DNA from: Trichinella spiralis
Taxonomy: Eukaryota; Nematoda; Enoplea; Trichinellida; Trichinellidae
Length of the DNA: 64,000 nucleotides
Assembly: GCA_000181795.3 (NCBI GenBank)
Contig: CM012954.1
Span: 13,622,879-13,686,878, forward strand
Reading direction: 5' to 3'
Below are positions 25,988-53,830 of the stretch, one piece after another (position 1 is the stretch's first letter; each line of letters opens with the position of its first letter). The notes beneath the pieces were generated by a model. That model had not been told where the DNA came from, made no database searches, and was given only the letters and a program-made list of their open reading frames with translations. A program made the position numbers and the translations under genes.

Positions 25988-27921
25988 TCACTAGCTTTCC
26001 TCGTTCTATATTACTATTTATTTACTTATTTATTTATTTAAACTACTACTGTTTTCTTTTTTTTTACTTAACCGGCGAAACCGTCGCCTATGGCGGGTCA
26101 ACTTTAGAGATGTGTTCATCGCTGAGGTTCATGATTTTATTCCTATTCAACAGTCGTGCATCAATCGATGCTAAAAATGTATGAACAACATCTACTGGCG
26201 CATTTTCCGAACAATAACGACCACAGAAAATAATTTCACAGGAAAATTTGCTGAGCTGAATTTTGACTATAGATGATGATCTAGTTGGCCATCAATTTGT
26301 TCTAGCGATAATGTGACAACGTCAGAAAGAAAGACAAAGAAAATTTGATTTCTGTCATACATCTGCATTGTGCACTTGAAATTACTCATTTATTCATATA
26401 AATATGTATGAGCAACCTTTATAAAAGGGAAGAGAAAAATAGTAACTGCCGTGATAATGCTATTTTTAGTAAACTGCATTTCATACTTTAATGAATTAGT
26501 ATTCTGAATTTGTTCCAACAATACAATTTTGATCAATTAAATTTACACACTTCCGCCTGCAAATATTACAAGTTTTTTAGTAATCAATTTTAAAATAAAC
26601 GGGTCACCATCAATTTTGGGAAATTAACAAAAAATCCCATTCACAAAACAGATGCAAGGAAGACTTAATTATATTTATATGCACAAATGAATAATTCCAT
26701 AATAAATACCGTTAAACAGTATCTTATCAAATATAATAATTCGACAAAAAGTAGATAAGGCAACTTCTCAATTTTTAAGGTAATGTAAATTTCGCAAGAA
26801 ACTTTCAATTAAAGTACTAATTTCCATTTGATGATCTGATGGCAAAATTGCTGTTATACAAATTTCTTTGCATATAACTTACTAATTTCGTACGCTTAAT
26901 GCTATTACGTCTTTTAAAAATGCAACCTCTAGTCACTTCAAATTTTTGATAGCCTGTCATTCATTTTTCTAAAGCAATTTTAAACTAAAAAATGTTAACA
27001 AATCTAAATTTAACTACAATATAAAAAGTTTCGGCAGCACATGTTTTACAAATGAAACGTTTGAGCACTACTATTCGCATGGCTCCAAGCATTTTTCAGT
27101 TTTCTTTTTTTAAAAAAGAAACTACAACAACATACTTAAAACAGCAGTAATTGATTTCATAAAATAAGCTAACAAAGTGAAATATTCTTTGAAAGAATGC
27201 CTTGCAACAAAACACAAAATGTTTTAAAAATTCACTAAAACTGTTATTTAAAGTGAATCAATTAATTGATCATATTGCAAATTTAAAAACTTTTTTAATA
27301 AAAACTTCCATTTGATTTTCAATGTATTCTCTGAAAATCTAATTTCACACGCAATATGAAACCTAATTACTGTCTTGTAAAAATAAAATCGACAAAAATG
27401 CCCCCGTTGCCAACTGCCGAAGCTGCTGCTGCTTGTATATGCTGCTTAACTATATACGCTACAGAAGCACAGAAGAGGTGCATCTTTGAGCTGAACATCG
27501 TCAATGTTGAACAAATTCAAGAGCTTAAATTTGATCAACCGATTAATTACAACTACTACAACTTATTACACCGTATTCTAAAGTGACAATTCACTTGACT
27601 GTCACTTCACTTCACCAAATTCGCAACAGTTTGCTTGTAAAATAAACAAGTAAAAGACAAATGGCTTTTTTGTTTCTTTCGAAATGTATATATTGACACG
27701 TGAAAAAAGAAGATAGATAGATGTATATGCTTGATGTATTTAAGCTGCATTTTTCAGTGTTTGATTGTCAGCTTTAATCAATACATTTTTATCGCACAAT
27801 GTTCCATTGCTGCCCCTCACTTTTGCAAAAAATAAAGTGAAAACTGAGACCTCAAACAGAATAAACTGAGCATTGAATGAAAAAGACGAAATTTCTCCCT
27901 TTACTTTACAACGATGCAGTT

Positions 27922-28213
27922 TTGCTAATTAAGTTTCAATTGAATAACATGCGATGAAAGCCTGTTCGCTAATGCACTCACATCCTGTAATAATTGTTCA
28001 ATAATGGAGAGTTGAACAAATAAATGAAAGCATCCGTACAACCGATGAAAGGTAGAAGAAGCTCGACCGTGAAGAAGAAAATTGCTCCAATACAAATTAT
28101 ATCTTAAAAATGTACTTACCGTTGACGAGAGAAGAAGCAATTTGTTGTTGTTGTTGTTGTTGTTGTAGATAATTTTGTTCGCAATATTGTTGGAGAAGAT
28201 TTTCTTCATCCAC
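27922..28213 (-). CDS. possible two terminal exons with a short polyglutamine run
   Basis: Not recognised. Segment 28124-28213 on the minus strand is framed by TTGCAG and GTAAGT. In one frame it reads DEENLLQQYCEQNYL followed by seven Gln and IASSLVN, leaving phase 1. A TTATTACAG acceptor about 140 nt on leads to a short tail that stays open in phase 1 to a TAA (or in phase 0 to a TAG). Good splice sites and matching phase are the only support. I see no upstream exon, and another frame of the same exon (an Asn run) is also open. It could be the 3' end of an unannotated gene or a chance CAA repeat. Confidence 0.25.
28142..28166. repeat. (TTG)n microsatellite
   Basis: Eight TTG units; on the minus strand they give the Gln (or Asn) run of the possible exon. 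Confidence 0.85.
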
Positions 28214-31200
28214 TGCAAATTATTCTTCTCTGAAGTCTAGAAACAATAGCAAATTCATGCAAAAATTTCCAACATATTTTACGGTAAATCGCAATTTTCA
28301 TCTGCAGTTATAAATCAATTTCCTTCAGTCGCGTCAATTCACAAACTCAAGTCAAAATTATTATTCTTCCAATTAATTCATCCATATTTATTTGTTTATT
28401 TTCTGGTTCAATTTAACAACCGATTAAGAATCAACAAAGGAAAATGCACTACTAAATTTTGCCTTAATTACTACGGAACTACAACGCAGATTTCAATTAT
28501 TATTAACAATTTCATCATCATCATCATCTCACGTCACCATCCATCTATATGAATGTTGTTGCAATTGTTAATTTCCATAATTAAACAAACTATTACTGAA
28601 ATGCGTTTATTATTTTATCGTTGTTGTCTTGTTTTTTCAATGTGCATTTTATCGTAAATCAATTTGCTTGCATCCGCTGTTTGCTAACAGAACGACGTTT
28701 AGAGCAGCGGAAAATTTGCGTGCAAAATTACCGTCAGTCAGCTTTTATCATCTCTGCCTCATCTCGTTCGTCAGTGCAAATTCTTTACTTAAACAACACA
28801 AGCTACGCTTGAAAATTCTTATTCAACTGTTGATAAGTTCTTCAAACAACTTGCGAGCTAATGGTAACTTTCTTGAAAAACAGATTTCAAGAAATACCAT
28901 CTTCTTCAAATGACAATAAATGCAATTCTTAGTTTTACAAAGAAAAAATGTTAATTTTTTCAATATGACCCTGATTAACGACAATATCATTAAATATTTA
29001 ATTGCATATGTACACAGTCAAGTTTAGTCAATAATCATAAAACTGACAAAATGATTGCATGCTAACTTATGAAACAAACAATTACAAATGAAATATTTCA
29101 GAAAGCAAATGGTTCTTTCGTTTTTTTTGAATTATGCTATTTGGATGAAACTTAAAAATCTTGCCAGTTTGCAGTGTGTCTTAAACTGAATGTTGTTTCA
29201 TTAGTCTGGAAGAACCATTAAAACAAACATGTGCACTGAATTCTTGGAATTTTATCTCTTCTGAGAATAATTGTTAAATCAATGATAGCCGTTTGAGAAA
29301 AGTAAAATTGGCAAAGTAACCAAAAAAAAAATCAAACTCTTATTTAATGTACTAAATATCTGTTTATCCAGCAGTCAAATTTCATTTATTTATTTATCAA
29401 ATATATTTAGTATCATTTAAAAAAACAAAAATAAAAGAACACGATGATTTCTTATTATTATTGCTGCTTCGGGAAAACTGAAACCAAATTCTGTTGCAAT
29501 GCATCCATTGAAACTGTTTGCATGAAAAATAATTCAACAAAATTAATGAACTCTTCTTCTTCTTCTTAATAAAATTATTTAAAATACTTTGAAACAGTGG
29601 TGACGTAGAATGATTTGTTTCATTTTCTCACGTTCATCTAATTCGATAAGAGAGTTGAATATACTTTTAGCAGTTTCAAAGTTTACTGAACTCAATTTCA
29701 AAAAATAAAGCACTGAAATATATAGTAGTAACAGTGTAAAATTATCACGTGTAGCAGTGAATTTTTCCTTGTACCAATATTTTTAAAGCATGCGCAAGCT
29801 TATATACCAATTTTGCACTATATTTGTCCAGTGAATCGCTACATTTTTAGCGTTTTCCAAGGAAAGCTCTCCTCGGTCAACTGGTCTGAACAATTTTAGC
29901 ATTTCCTCTCTGACAAATATTAGCTTAACGATAGGAGAAACAAAAACCAAAATACAACAATGTTGAAAAATTGAAAATGTGATAAGAAAAGCAATGAAAG
30001 ATATCAAAGTCGATTTTTCACTTTCAAAGCTGATCACAAAATGAAAAAAACTGAAGAAAATAAGAAACCGTACTGGAAGGACATTAAAAATGTAATAAGT
30101 GAAGAACAATAAAAACTGATAATAGAAAAACAAATAAAGAAATTCAATTTTTCAAAAAGTAATAACTTTTCACTTTCAGGAATGCATTCGCGCATGCATA
30201 AAATACATTTTTTTAAAGTTCCCATAGATCATTTTCAAAAATGTTTGCAAATTGGTTGGTCATTAAAAGAAACATTATAGCCAAACTTCAACGTAACATT
30301 AATAATATGGAAAGTCTGACAAAGTGTTGAACAACGTAGAATGGCGTAAAAGTGTTTCAAAAAAAAGGGTAATGTCAAGCACACTTTTGCTGCATCTTTC
30401 TTTGACAACCAAATGTTGCAAATAAAGCAAACAATTTACAAGAACATCAAAGTTGAAATTGTACATGTCTCAAGCAATCTGCAGAAATATATTTCCATTA
30501 TAATTAATATTAATGGTTTGTAAGGAAATCTGTCGAAATATATTCATACCAACAAAAATTTTGACACTGATCATATTAATTAAATAACCATTTTCCAAAG
30601 CAGAAAAAAAATGTAATTGTTAACAGATTTATAATTTGTACATGGTGCAATTTCTCTATATTACATATAGATATTATGGCAAAAGAAATCTTATTGACAA
30701 AATTTTGAAACTGAAACTCTTTCTCTCACTATACGAAATTCATATATATATACAATACTATATACTATGAAACTCTTTTATTTTCTGCTTCAGCAAGTGG
30801 ATAAGTGTTCAAAAACATCTGTAAATTGACTACAGAAATTCCTTTTGCCAATTTGTAATTCATTTCCCTATTTCACTAATCAAAATAACTACTATATTCA
30901 CGCGTTAATACTCTCGTTCTCTGAAGACAACAAGCATATCTTGAATCTCTGCTTCAAGCAATCTGTTCCAATTCTACGCTCGTACAATTCATGTAAAACT
31001 GGGCTTTTCAGCTAAAGTATTACAATTCTCAGCATGTATTTCTGCATTTCACCTTGTGCTTTATCTACTTTATGCATTTCATGTTGACATTTTCCACAAT
31101 AATATTTTGAATTTGAACATTCGTGATAACTAAAATGCGTCGTTGAATGCCATTTTGAATCAAAAGTTCACCTCCAAAGTCCTTTACACTACACGCCAGA

Positions 31201-32363
31201 TAAACTAATACAAGAAATAAAATAACGCTAAAATAGAAAAGACATCTTCCACAGTCTGCATTGCTATTGCTTTATCACTAGGAATAGTTTTCCTTCTGTC
31301 TAATTTAAATATTCTATATTCAAAAGCTATGCCAAAGCTAGGAAATGTGAACTGATGAAATGCTTGAAATAGTAACATTTTACAAAACGTTTCAAATTCA
31401 CTTGATCATTCCTAGTATGCCAATATGCCTTCACGTGCGTCTTGGTTTCCTGTTAAGCTTGTTATTTAAAAACAGTAAAAAATATTACAAAGTAAACTAT
31501 CAATAAACAAACACCAATGCCAATATATGCCAAGCAGTGAACGGTAAAAAAAGTAACAAAAAAGAGAAATGAAAAGCAAAAAATAAATCGTACAAACGTT
31601 TCAATTTTTTTGTACAAACGTAATCAATCACCGAAAAAGCAATGGAGTTAGTCAGTTGGCTAGCCGTTTGCCACGACATGACATTTTCACAAGTGGCCAG
31701 CCATTACAGTTTGTTTGTCCAAGCTAGGGTTAAGTTACGCTCATCAACAACGCTGTTCTCTTATTTTATATTTTCCTGTTACTGCTACACTGTAACTCTT
31801 TTTCAAGCTCTGCCTCTGCCTGTAATTGCACTCTCAACCACTTTATTCATTGTTTTATTCTCAAATTAAATTAATGTAAAACAGTTTGAATTTGTTTCAA
31901 AAATTTTTCATCATTTCATCAAAAATCAAACAAATAGATCGCCCACGCTGGATAATTTTCGTAAGCATATAGCATTATATATATAGAGCATAGTATAGTA
32001 GTTGATAAAAAGCGTTTCTGCTTTCGTTCTACCTTATTTTGGCGCCAGCTAGGCCAACATAATGATATATACATGTGTATATATATATGTCAAAACTGCT
32101 TTGGAAAACACTAGCGTGCTAGCCTGGGACAACAGTTGCCATTTGTTGCCAAAAGCTTCAATGCTATTCGTTCACTCTTTCTAGTTCGTTTGTTGGTGCT
32201 CACAACTTTATTTTTCATCTTTTCCTTTTCCTCCTTATAAAAATCAACACAATGCACCTCAGCCTCACGTTTTGCATCTGCCATCACTGATAGCCGAACA
32301 CTTAACTATTAAAATTACTTTTCCATTTGTATGTGTATACTACTAATAAATTAAACACATGCA

Positions 32364-32470
32364 CTCCCCCCCCCACACACACACGCGCGCACAAATACAG
32401 ACACCACATATATGTGTATAATATATATACACGAACACATACACACACACGCACACGCACACACACGTAT
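32364..32470. repeat. compound C-run / CA / CG / TA tract upstream of collagen IV
   Basis: C9 followed by CA, CGCG, and repeated CA and TA blocks, nearly all alternating pyrimidine-purine, about 0.75 kb before the collagen start codon. Such tracts can adopt Z-form DNA and are usually length-variable. Confidence 0.8.
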
Positions 32471-33209
32471 AATATATATCAGTTCTAGCATTTAAACGTT
32501 AATGATGATTCGTCATCGCGTTGGTTAATACCGCCCATTTTTTGCCTCTGACGTTGTGCTATTCGCTTTTTCATTCTTTTGCAGCTTTTGCCATTTGACT
32601 CATCCAATTCGGACTTGCAATTGTTGAAAGTAAAAGCAGCAAACCAACGTTTAATGCGCATCAAGCACGAGAAGAAGCAACAACAGCAGCTAATAACTAG
32701 CTAGTCGCCAGGCGCGCCACAGCAGCGCATTAGAGAAAGCTCAAGCTGCGCCTCGGCGTCTGAAGCAGGCATTGTTGTGTCCAACTAACCAACCAGTCTA
32801 CGTTGCCGGTACTCATTCTTGCACAAAAGCCGACCAACGGCCGTTGCCGACCAGTCTCAATCACTGCCGTTCGTTTGTTATTACTCTTATTAATTATTAG
32901 AAATTATTATTATCATCTCTACACGTGGTCATTGTTTAAAACAGTAGCCAAGAGCAGGAGAGAAGAGAAGAAATACTGCAAACTGCATAATATTATTATT
33001 CTAAGCAGTAGTGGAGAGATCTTTCTTTTCTTTTCCATTTTTACTTCTGATCAACAAAATCCAAACAATATTTTCGTGACAGAGAGCAAACGCTCTCGTC
33101 GGTAATTCAGCTTCCACTATTCCCCATCTACCGACTGCCGCCGTCTACTATTATTATTGCTTTTACACTCAATTCTCAGCTTCCATTTGCTCCAAAAAGT
33201 CGGAGTAGA

Positions 33210-44808
<11,599 letters not shown>

Positions 44809-47267
44809 GATTTAAAAAGCGTATTATACACACCATAGTTGATCATAATCTGTTCATCCCTTTCATCATGCTAATCATCTTTTTTCCTTTTTGCAGTATC
44901 AAAAAAAATACAAAAAGACATCAACAAAATCGACGTGATCATCAAAAAATCAATCAGTGTGCTCTTTTTCTTCTTCTTCTTCTTCTGATATTTGCTGCCA
45001 AATTATTTTTCAATTCAGCTACTATAACTGCTTCATTCTTTCTTTAAAATTTTTTCCCTTCTTCTCATATTCCCGCTATCGGTGCTGCCGCTGTTCAATT
45101 TTCAGCCCTGTCGCCTCTTCTAACGTTCCTTTTCCAATCGCACAATTCTAATTGTACATTTAAATTCTATGTTTTTCTTTCTTAACCAAAAAATGTTGAG
45201 AAGAAAAAAGAAACTGCCGACATGCAAGCATCCGCTCCGCTGCCAGAACTTTCCCACTCAGAACTAACTGCCTGCCAACGCAAAGATAAATTATTGCTCC
45301 TGCAATAATTGCATGCGGACGACTGAAAACTGCACAAGACAAACAACAGTTCCAAGAAAAAAAATCATCATTCTAATTATCATCCCTAGTCACTGATTAT
45401 TTCGCTGCCTGTTCAATTTCAGTATTTCACTAATTGCCCAACAATTAATCAACTTCTCATCCAACCGCTGCCTTGCAATTATATATTTATGGTAAAAAAA
45501 AATACATTTTTTAGGGACCCGAACGCTGCCATCACAGAGAAAAAATCTGTTTGTTTGTTTGTTGAATGTGCTTTACAAAAATTTGTGCTTTTCCATTATT
45601 ATTATTATTAAGAAGCGCCAGCCCGTTTGCACATCACTTTCTCTCTGCGCATATTGCAAATTTTGTTACGATTTCAAAATAAAAGCATTGATTAGCAGCA
45701 TTTTTCGTTGGTCAATTTCTATTCTAACTTCATCATTTAGTAGCAGTAGAAATCACTGTCCGATGATGAGATTGCATTGCAAAAAAAAACAAAAAAATAA
45801 ACTTGTCCGGATAATTAATAATATTTTCGAAAAGGGTATATACTTCGAGAGCAAGCAGTTCTAGTTGGGTTTACTGCAACGGCAGCAGATGGTAACTGAA
45901 ATTGCAACATTCGCAGCTCGAGAAAAACAATCGACACAGCTATAGTTGATTGGAGAGTTGGCCGACTAGAATGCGAGGACAGAAACTAGTATGCAAAATT
46001 TTTGGTCGTTCCGAATTTCGCAGTGGACGAAAAAGATATTCGTTGCTTGATGAAAAATCGTTCAACTAATTTGCATACTGCGTTTTAGCATACTTGCATA
46101 GTTATCGATGAAGGGGTGAACGAACGATGTATGAAGTTGAATATGTTTGTCTCGTTGACTAAACCAATGATCACTGCAATGATTTCTTCTTTTCTGGCAC
46201 TTACAACGTTATCTATTCTCTTATTCAAGTGTGTTCATTTATTATATAAATAAAAAGAAAATTTTTTTCCATTCTTCATCTTCTCATAATTTAACAACAT
46301 AAAAAAACATTGGTGATGAAAAAATACGCAAAACAAGCCATTTCTTGTCAGAGATGAAATACAAATATTTCAAGTGATAATGCTTATTAATTTTTTTTCA
46401 CTGAAAATAACCACGCAAAACTATCATTCACCGTACAAATTCGGTTTGGAAAATATGAACTCGAGAAATGGAAATTAGTACAAAATCATTATCACACACC
46501 GCGCGAATAACGATATGCAAAAAAATGTACAACTTACCAGAAATTTGAAAATACATTTTTTACCACCAAGTGGGTGTTTTTTTTCACATGCTGTTGTTAC
46601 TTTTTTGAAAAGCGACACCAAAGAAAAAAGTCAACCAACCAGCTAACAACTCAAATGCATGCACCACCACAATGATCACCGTTGGTCGGGCCGGACGACG
46701 TTTCCCAGTCGCCGCCGAACAGCGTGGAAGTTTTCGCACAAACTGACTGACCGTAAAGAAGTGAAACTTGATTTTCATTTTTTGTCAATTTGTCCTAGTT
46801 AAAATTTAAAAAAATATACAGTACGGTAGAAGTTTTGGCGGCGGTTTGAGAAATTATATAAATTGATCGAATGAGCGTTGTTTGGAAAATGAACAATTTT
46901 GTAAATTTATTTAAAAGATTAATTTAAATAAAAATTGGCATAAAAAAAGAAAAAAATCATTAAAGCAGTGGTTCAATTATTATTATTATTATTTTAGCAT
47001 TTTATTTTCTTCGATCGAATGTCACTTTTGTAAGTAAAAAAGGCAAATCATAGCATCAAATATTTTTTAAAAAATTGCTAAATTGTGCAAAGTGAGTAAG
47101 TGAAAAGCCTCGAAATGAGAAGAGCTCAATTGAAAAATACTGTTTTTTTTAGTTTTTCAAACAATATTTATTTACATCAATTATTATCATATTGGCGGTT
47201 TTACATCAGTTTCAGTGTACTTTTGTAGAGAGAGTTCAGATTGTTTGTTCGCTTTTCCTAAAGCCGG
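44809..47267. other. convergent 3' flanks of collagen IV and the TASK channel
   Basis: Left part is the probable collagen 3'UTR, with AATAAA near 45678. Right part is the channel 3'UTR: a minus-strand AATAAA (TTTATT at 47167-47172) lies about 100 nt past its stop codon. No gene recognised in between; short ORFs there have biased, repeat-driven composition. Confidence 0.5.
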
Positions 47268-50150
<2,883 letters not shown>

Positions 50151-50767
50151 TCAAAGATGCACAACCAGCGGCCAAGGCGCCAATCGACCGGCGCCCCGTC
50201 CCTCGACCCTGCACAACAACCTGCCACGCCGGACCAGTGTTGAGTGGTCGATCCGACGTTGCTCAATCCAAACTCCGACTGTCCATTTCATTCGTGCAAC
50301 GTGTACAAACAACCAAACAAACACTGGAAAAGTTCGTATAGCACAAATTAATTAATTAATTAATAATAATTGCTTCTTCTTCTTCTGTCTCTTCTACCTC
50401 AATCAAGTGTACAGTTCGTTGTTGTTGTTGTTGTTATTATTTGTATTATTTGCTGTTGTTGTTGTCGTCTTGATCGTCACAAAATCGATCGATCGAACTG
50501 TCGTGCCCAAATCGGCGTTGCCAAACCAAAAGCCAACCAAATCACCAAACACCAGACAGCCTCCAATTATTTCACAATATCAGTATTGGATTAAAGAAAA
50601 TAAATAATTACGCATAAATTTTCAACAACAATAAATTAACAATTATCAATTGCGAAAATCGTCAATCATCATCAATCGTGTGGCAATTTTGAACGTTGAA
50701 ATAGAAAAGAATTAAACAGCCCCAATAATTTTACTTGTTTCACATTCTCTCAATTAGAATTCACATG

Positions 50768-50830
50768 CAGACACACACACACACACACATACACACATAC
50801 ACAGGCGCGCGCCGACGCTCGCGCGCGCAT
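50768..50830. repeat. (CA)n followed by alternating GC tract
   Basis: About ten CA units, CATA/CACA units, then GCGCGCGCC and CGCGCGCGCA. Nearly continuous alternating purine-pyrimidine over 60 nt, about 0.65 kb upstream of the TASK start. Confidence 0.85.
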
Positions 50831-53439
50831 ATTTCTTGCTTTCAAGTCGCTGAGATGAAATTTATTCGCGGATTGAATATTTTGAAACGGAACTCGCCCA
50901 TTCGTCATTTCAAATATTACACTCCACCTCCACTTCCATCTCCTCTTTGTTGACCATCAGCGGCTAATAATGCAACGTCAACAGGTGAACAACAAGAAAT
51001 TATAAAAACAAAGAAATATTATTATCCTTTCTATATTCCACCATCTCGACTGATAATGCATTGAACGGCATGCAAACGGGAAAATATATAAAATGTGCAC
51101 AGTCGAAGAACAAAATTAAAAAAAATACTCCAAATTTGACAATTCAACAAAGTGATCATAATATTTGCAAAAAAACAAAGAAATATGAATAGAAATGCTA
51201 TTTTTCCAAAAAAATTTTTTTCAATTTCTATTCATAATTATATAGTGATTATGTTGAAAAATGACAATCAGGTAAGATGGTAACCTAGTTTGAAGTGAAC
51301 TTTTTCAATTTCTACAAATCATTTCTTACTTTTGAAAAATCACATACGATACTGAAGAACAATTTCCAATTTTTTTCTTTTTGTTGATTTTATTTTTCCT
51401 TCTCTTCCATTTGGTCAGTTCAGTTTGCAATTTAACAATTTCAAATATTCAAACAAATATTTTACACTAATCCTAGTTTAATAAAAGTAAAACGCAAAAA
51501 ATACCAATAATAATAATAAGATGAAAAAAAACTGTTCAATATTCAACATTTGCACATACAAGCTGACAGATAGACGAATGCAATCATGCAAAATGCATGT
51601 TGAAAATACTAAACAATTGAAATCATGCGATTGAGGTGAAATTCTCTACAACCAAGCAGCTGCTTTAAATAAAATATAATTGCAACGTTGAGGAAAATTA
51701 GTCATATAATTAGCCTACGACGTTTCACGCAAATCGACACAGCATGAATACGAGCGAAACATCCTCTAAACGAGAATATGCGACTGACTGTAAACAACCA
51801 GAAACGTCCGCTGATCAAATCTTACAATCGCTGCTGCTTGATCGCTAAGAGGATGATTAATTTTCCTCTTTCTGTTTTTAATTCATTTTTCTTAAATTTC
51901 ATATCCTTTTGAAAAGCACAAATGCAAAAAATAAAAAATTCCAATAATATCTATCTTGAAAATCTATCTTAAAAAAATGATCATTTCTCGGTTCATCATC
52001 AAATTCCGCACCTGTCGACAAATGCGCCTTTTCTGAATGATGATTAATTAACGCAAACGGCCGCATCAGCAAGCAATCAAGCTAAATTCGCAAAAATCTG
52101 CCAATCTATCCAATCTGACAATCATGTGGATATACAAATTTCTGATTAATTAATAATAAATGTGCAACCAAAGGAGAAAGTACTTTTTGTATACGATGAA
52201 CATTTCAGAATGAATTTTTCACACACAAAACTGCACAACATACACTGCTTTTTGGTGTTCATCGACGGAATTGACTTTCAGAAACGCTTTTATGATAGGT
52301 ATAAAAAAACAGATTATATTAAAGAGCAAAGAAAAAAAACCATTGCACAACAGAAAATCAGTCGATGAAAAACAAGCGTTTTATTAAATGCGCGCAATTC
52401 AGGCGAAACCGCTTGCGTCATGGCGGTCCCACCAAAAGTCGCAATCCGACAACATGAGCATGCAATCACTTGAAAACACATGATAGCTTCTTCAGCAATT
52501 CAGAAAGCGGCAACGTGTCAGAGAAGAATTATGCTATAACAAGCTCAACTAGTCAACTTAGTCGTTATTTTCCGCACAGCGCAGTCTGCAGCAATCGCAA
52601 TATTATTTCGAAAGCAGAACTGCTGGTCATTTGGGAAAGCAATTTTCTTTCAGACATCTACTTATAACAATACTGCTTTAAATATACTACCGTGGACTGA
52701 TCAAAATTATCGAAACAAAAAATCCAATTAATAACTAATTTATATTATCAAAGTGTGAATTGTGTATAGCATGGGTTTCTATTTATCGCATGAAAATCTG
52801 ACGCAAGATTTTGTAAATTTACGTCACTCTTCGCTAATTGTCATGTTATTAACCAATAAACATAAATTACTTGAAAATCAGTTACAGTAAGTGACATTCA
52901 TTCATCCATCACACTCGCAATGTACTTGAAAATTTAATCAAATCTGTGACAATTACAATTAACACAGGAAATCGCTATGTTACAAAAGCTAAATAGGCCA
53001 AGCTTCTTTTACTGAAGTCTACGCCATCTTTTTGAAACATAAACTAAATCAGCCATTCTACATTTATTTCAAATAAATAATGATGGGGCAAATTCCGATT
53101 TATTACAATATTAAAATAATTTAATTTGATGCAGAAAAAGGGTTTTAGCATTTATAATTTTATATAATCTTCACTCCAATATTTACCAGCCGAAAACTAC
53201 AGTTTAAAAAAACGTAATTTAAAATTATTAACTCCCTTCTATTGCGACTATTATGGAGCACAAAACCCTGTGCACATACAGTAGAAGTAGTAGTAGTGGT
53301 AATAATGCATATGACCGTAAAAGAAACTGATGCCAGTTATTAAAAACACGAAACTATACTCGCTAATATATAATAAATCAATAAAAGTATAACTTTACCT
53401 TTTCTTAATATGAGCGAAAAGTTGATGCGGATACGTTGG

Positions 53440-53830
53440 ATGGTGACACAAGCGAATACTTAAAACCGTAAGGCAAAACAGAAATAATCGGTTGTTTTCA
53501 AGTTTCCAATCGGCCAACGCTGATCCAATTTCATTCTGCAGCAAATTTAAGATGCAAATTGAACACTGCGACTCAATTAGAGGAGATGAAGCCGCTTTGA
53601 GTGGTCGATTAGATCGTCTTCGATCGCAGTTGTCCGCATAAAGGTGCCAACAACGCTCTTGGACTTGTAGTAGTAGTAGAATGTTGCAAATTGCAGAAAC
53701 GGACGACACTTGCAAGAGTTGGCTTTTATCATCATTTGGTGAAAAGCACTAAAATGCAATAATCCGACATGAATGAGTCGTTTAAACACCTCTCCAAGGT
53801 GCACGCCTGCATAATACAATAACGCTGCGA
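53440..53830. other. unresolved coding-like segment
   Basis: Both strands carry protein-like reading frames here and I could not decide between them. On the plus strand, after a GTTTTCAAG acceptor-like site, one frame reads SANADPISFCSKFKMQIEHC and continues with a charged helix (DEAALSGRLDRLRSQLSA) to a stop at 53637-53639. A second TTGCAG acceptor at 53690-53695 leads to another short open frame. On the minus strand, 53834 to 53577 reads a helical SLVAALLYYAGVHLGEVF... frame, and 53715 to 53395 another. It may be a few exons of a small gene, a decayed gene, or chance. Confidence 0.25.

Larger units (their letters stand above)
25988..33209. other. 7.2-kb stretch between ADAMTS and collagen IV
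   Basis: The left end should hold the ADAMTS 3'UTR and the right end the collagen promoter and leader (GC rises over about 32600-33200). Between them lie AT-rich DNA, a CA/TA tract near 32364-32470, and a possible exon pair at 27922-28213 on the minus strand, listed separately. Other short ORFs (27356-27586, 28621-28913, 29783-30133, 31642-31869) have no recognisable domain and are probably chance. Confidence 0.45.

Noticed and set aside
28501-28530. Direct repeats considered as a CRISPR array or phage att site
   Set aside because: Only ATC trinucleotide repeats; the genome is eukaryotic and no repeat-spacer pattern exists anywhere in the window.
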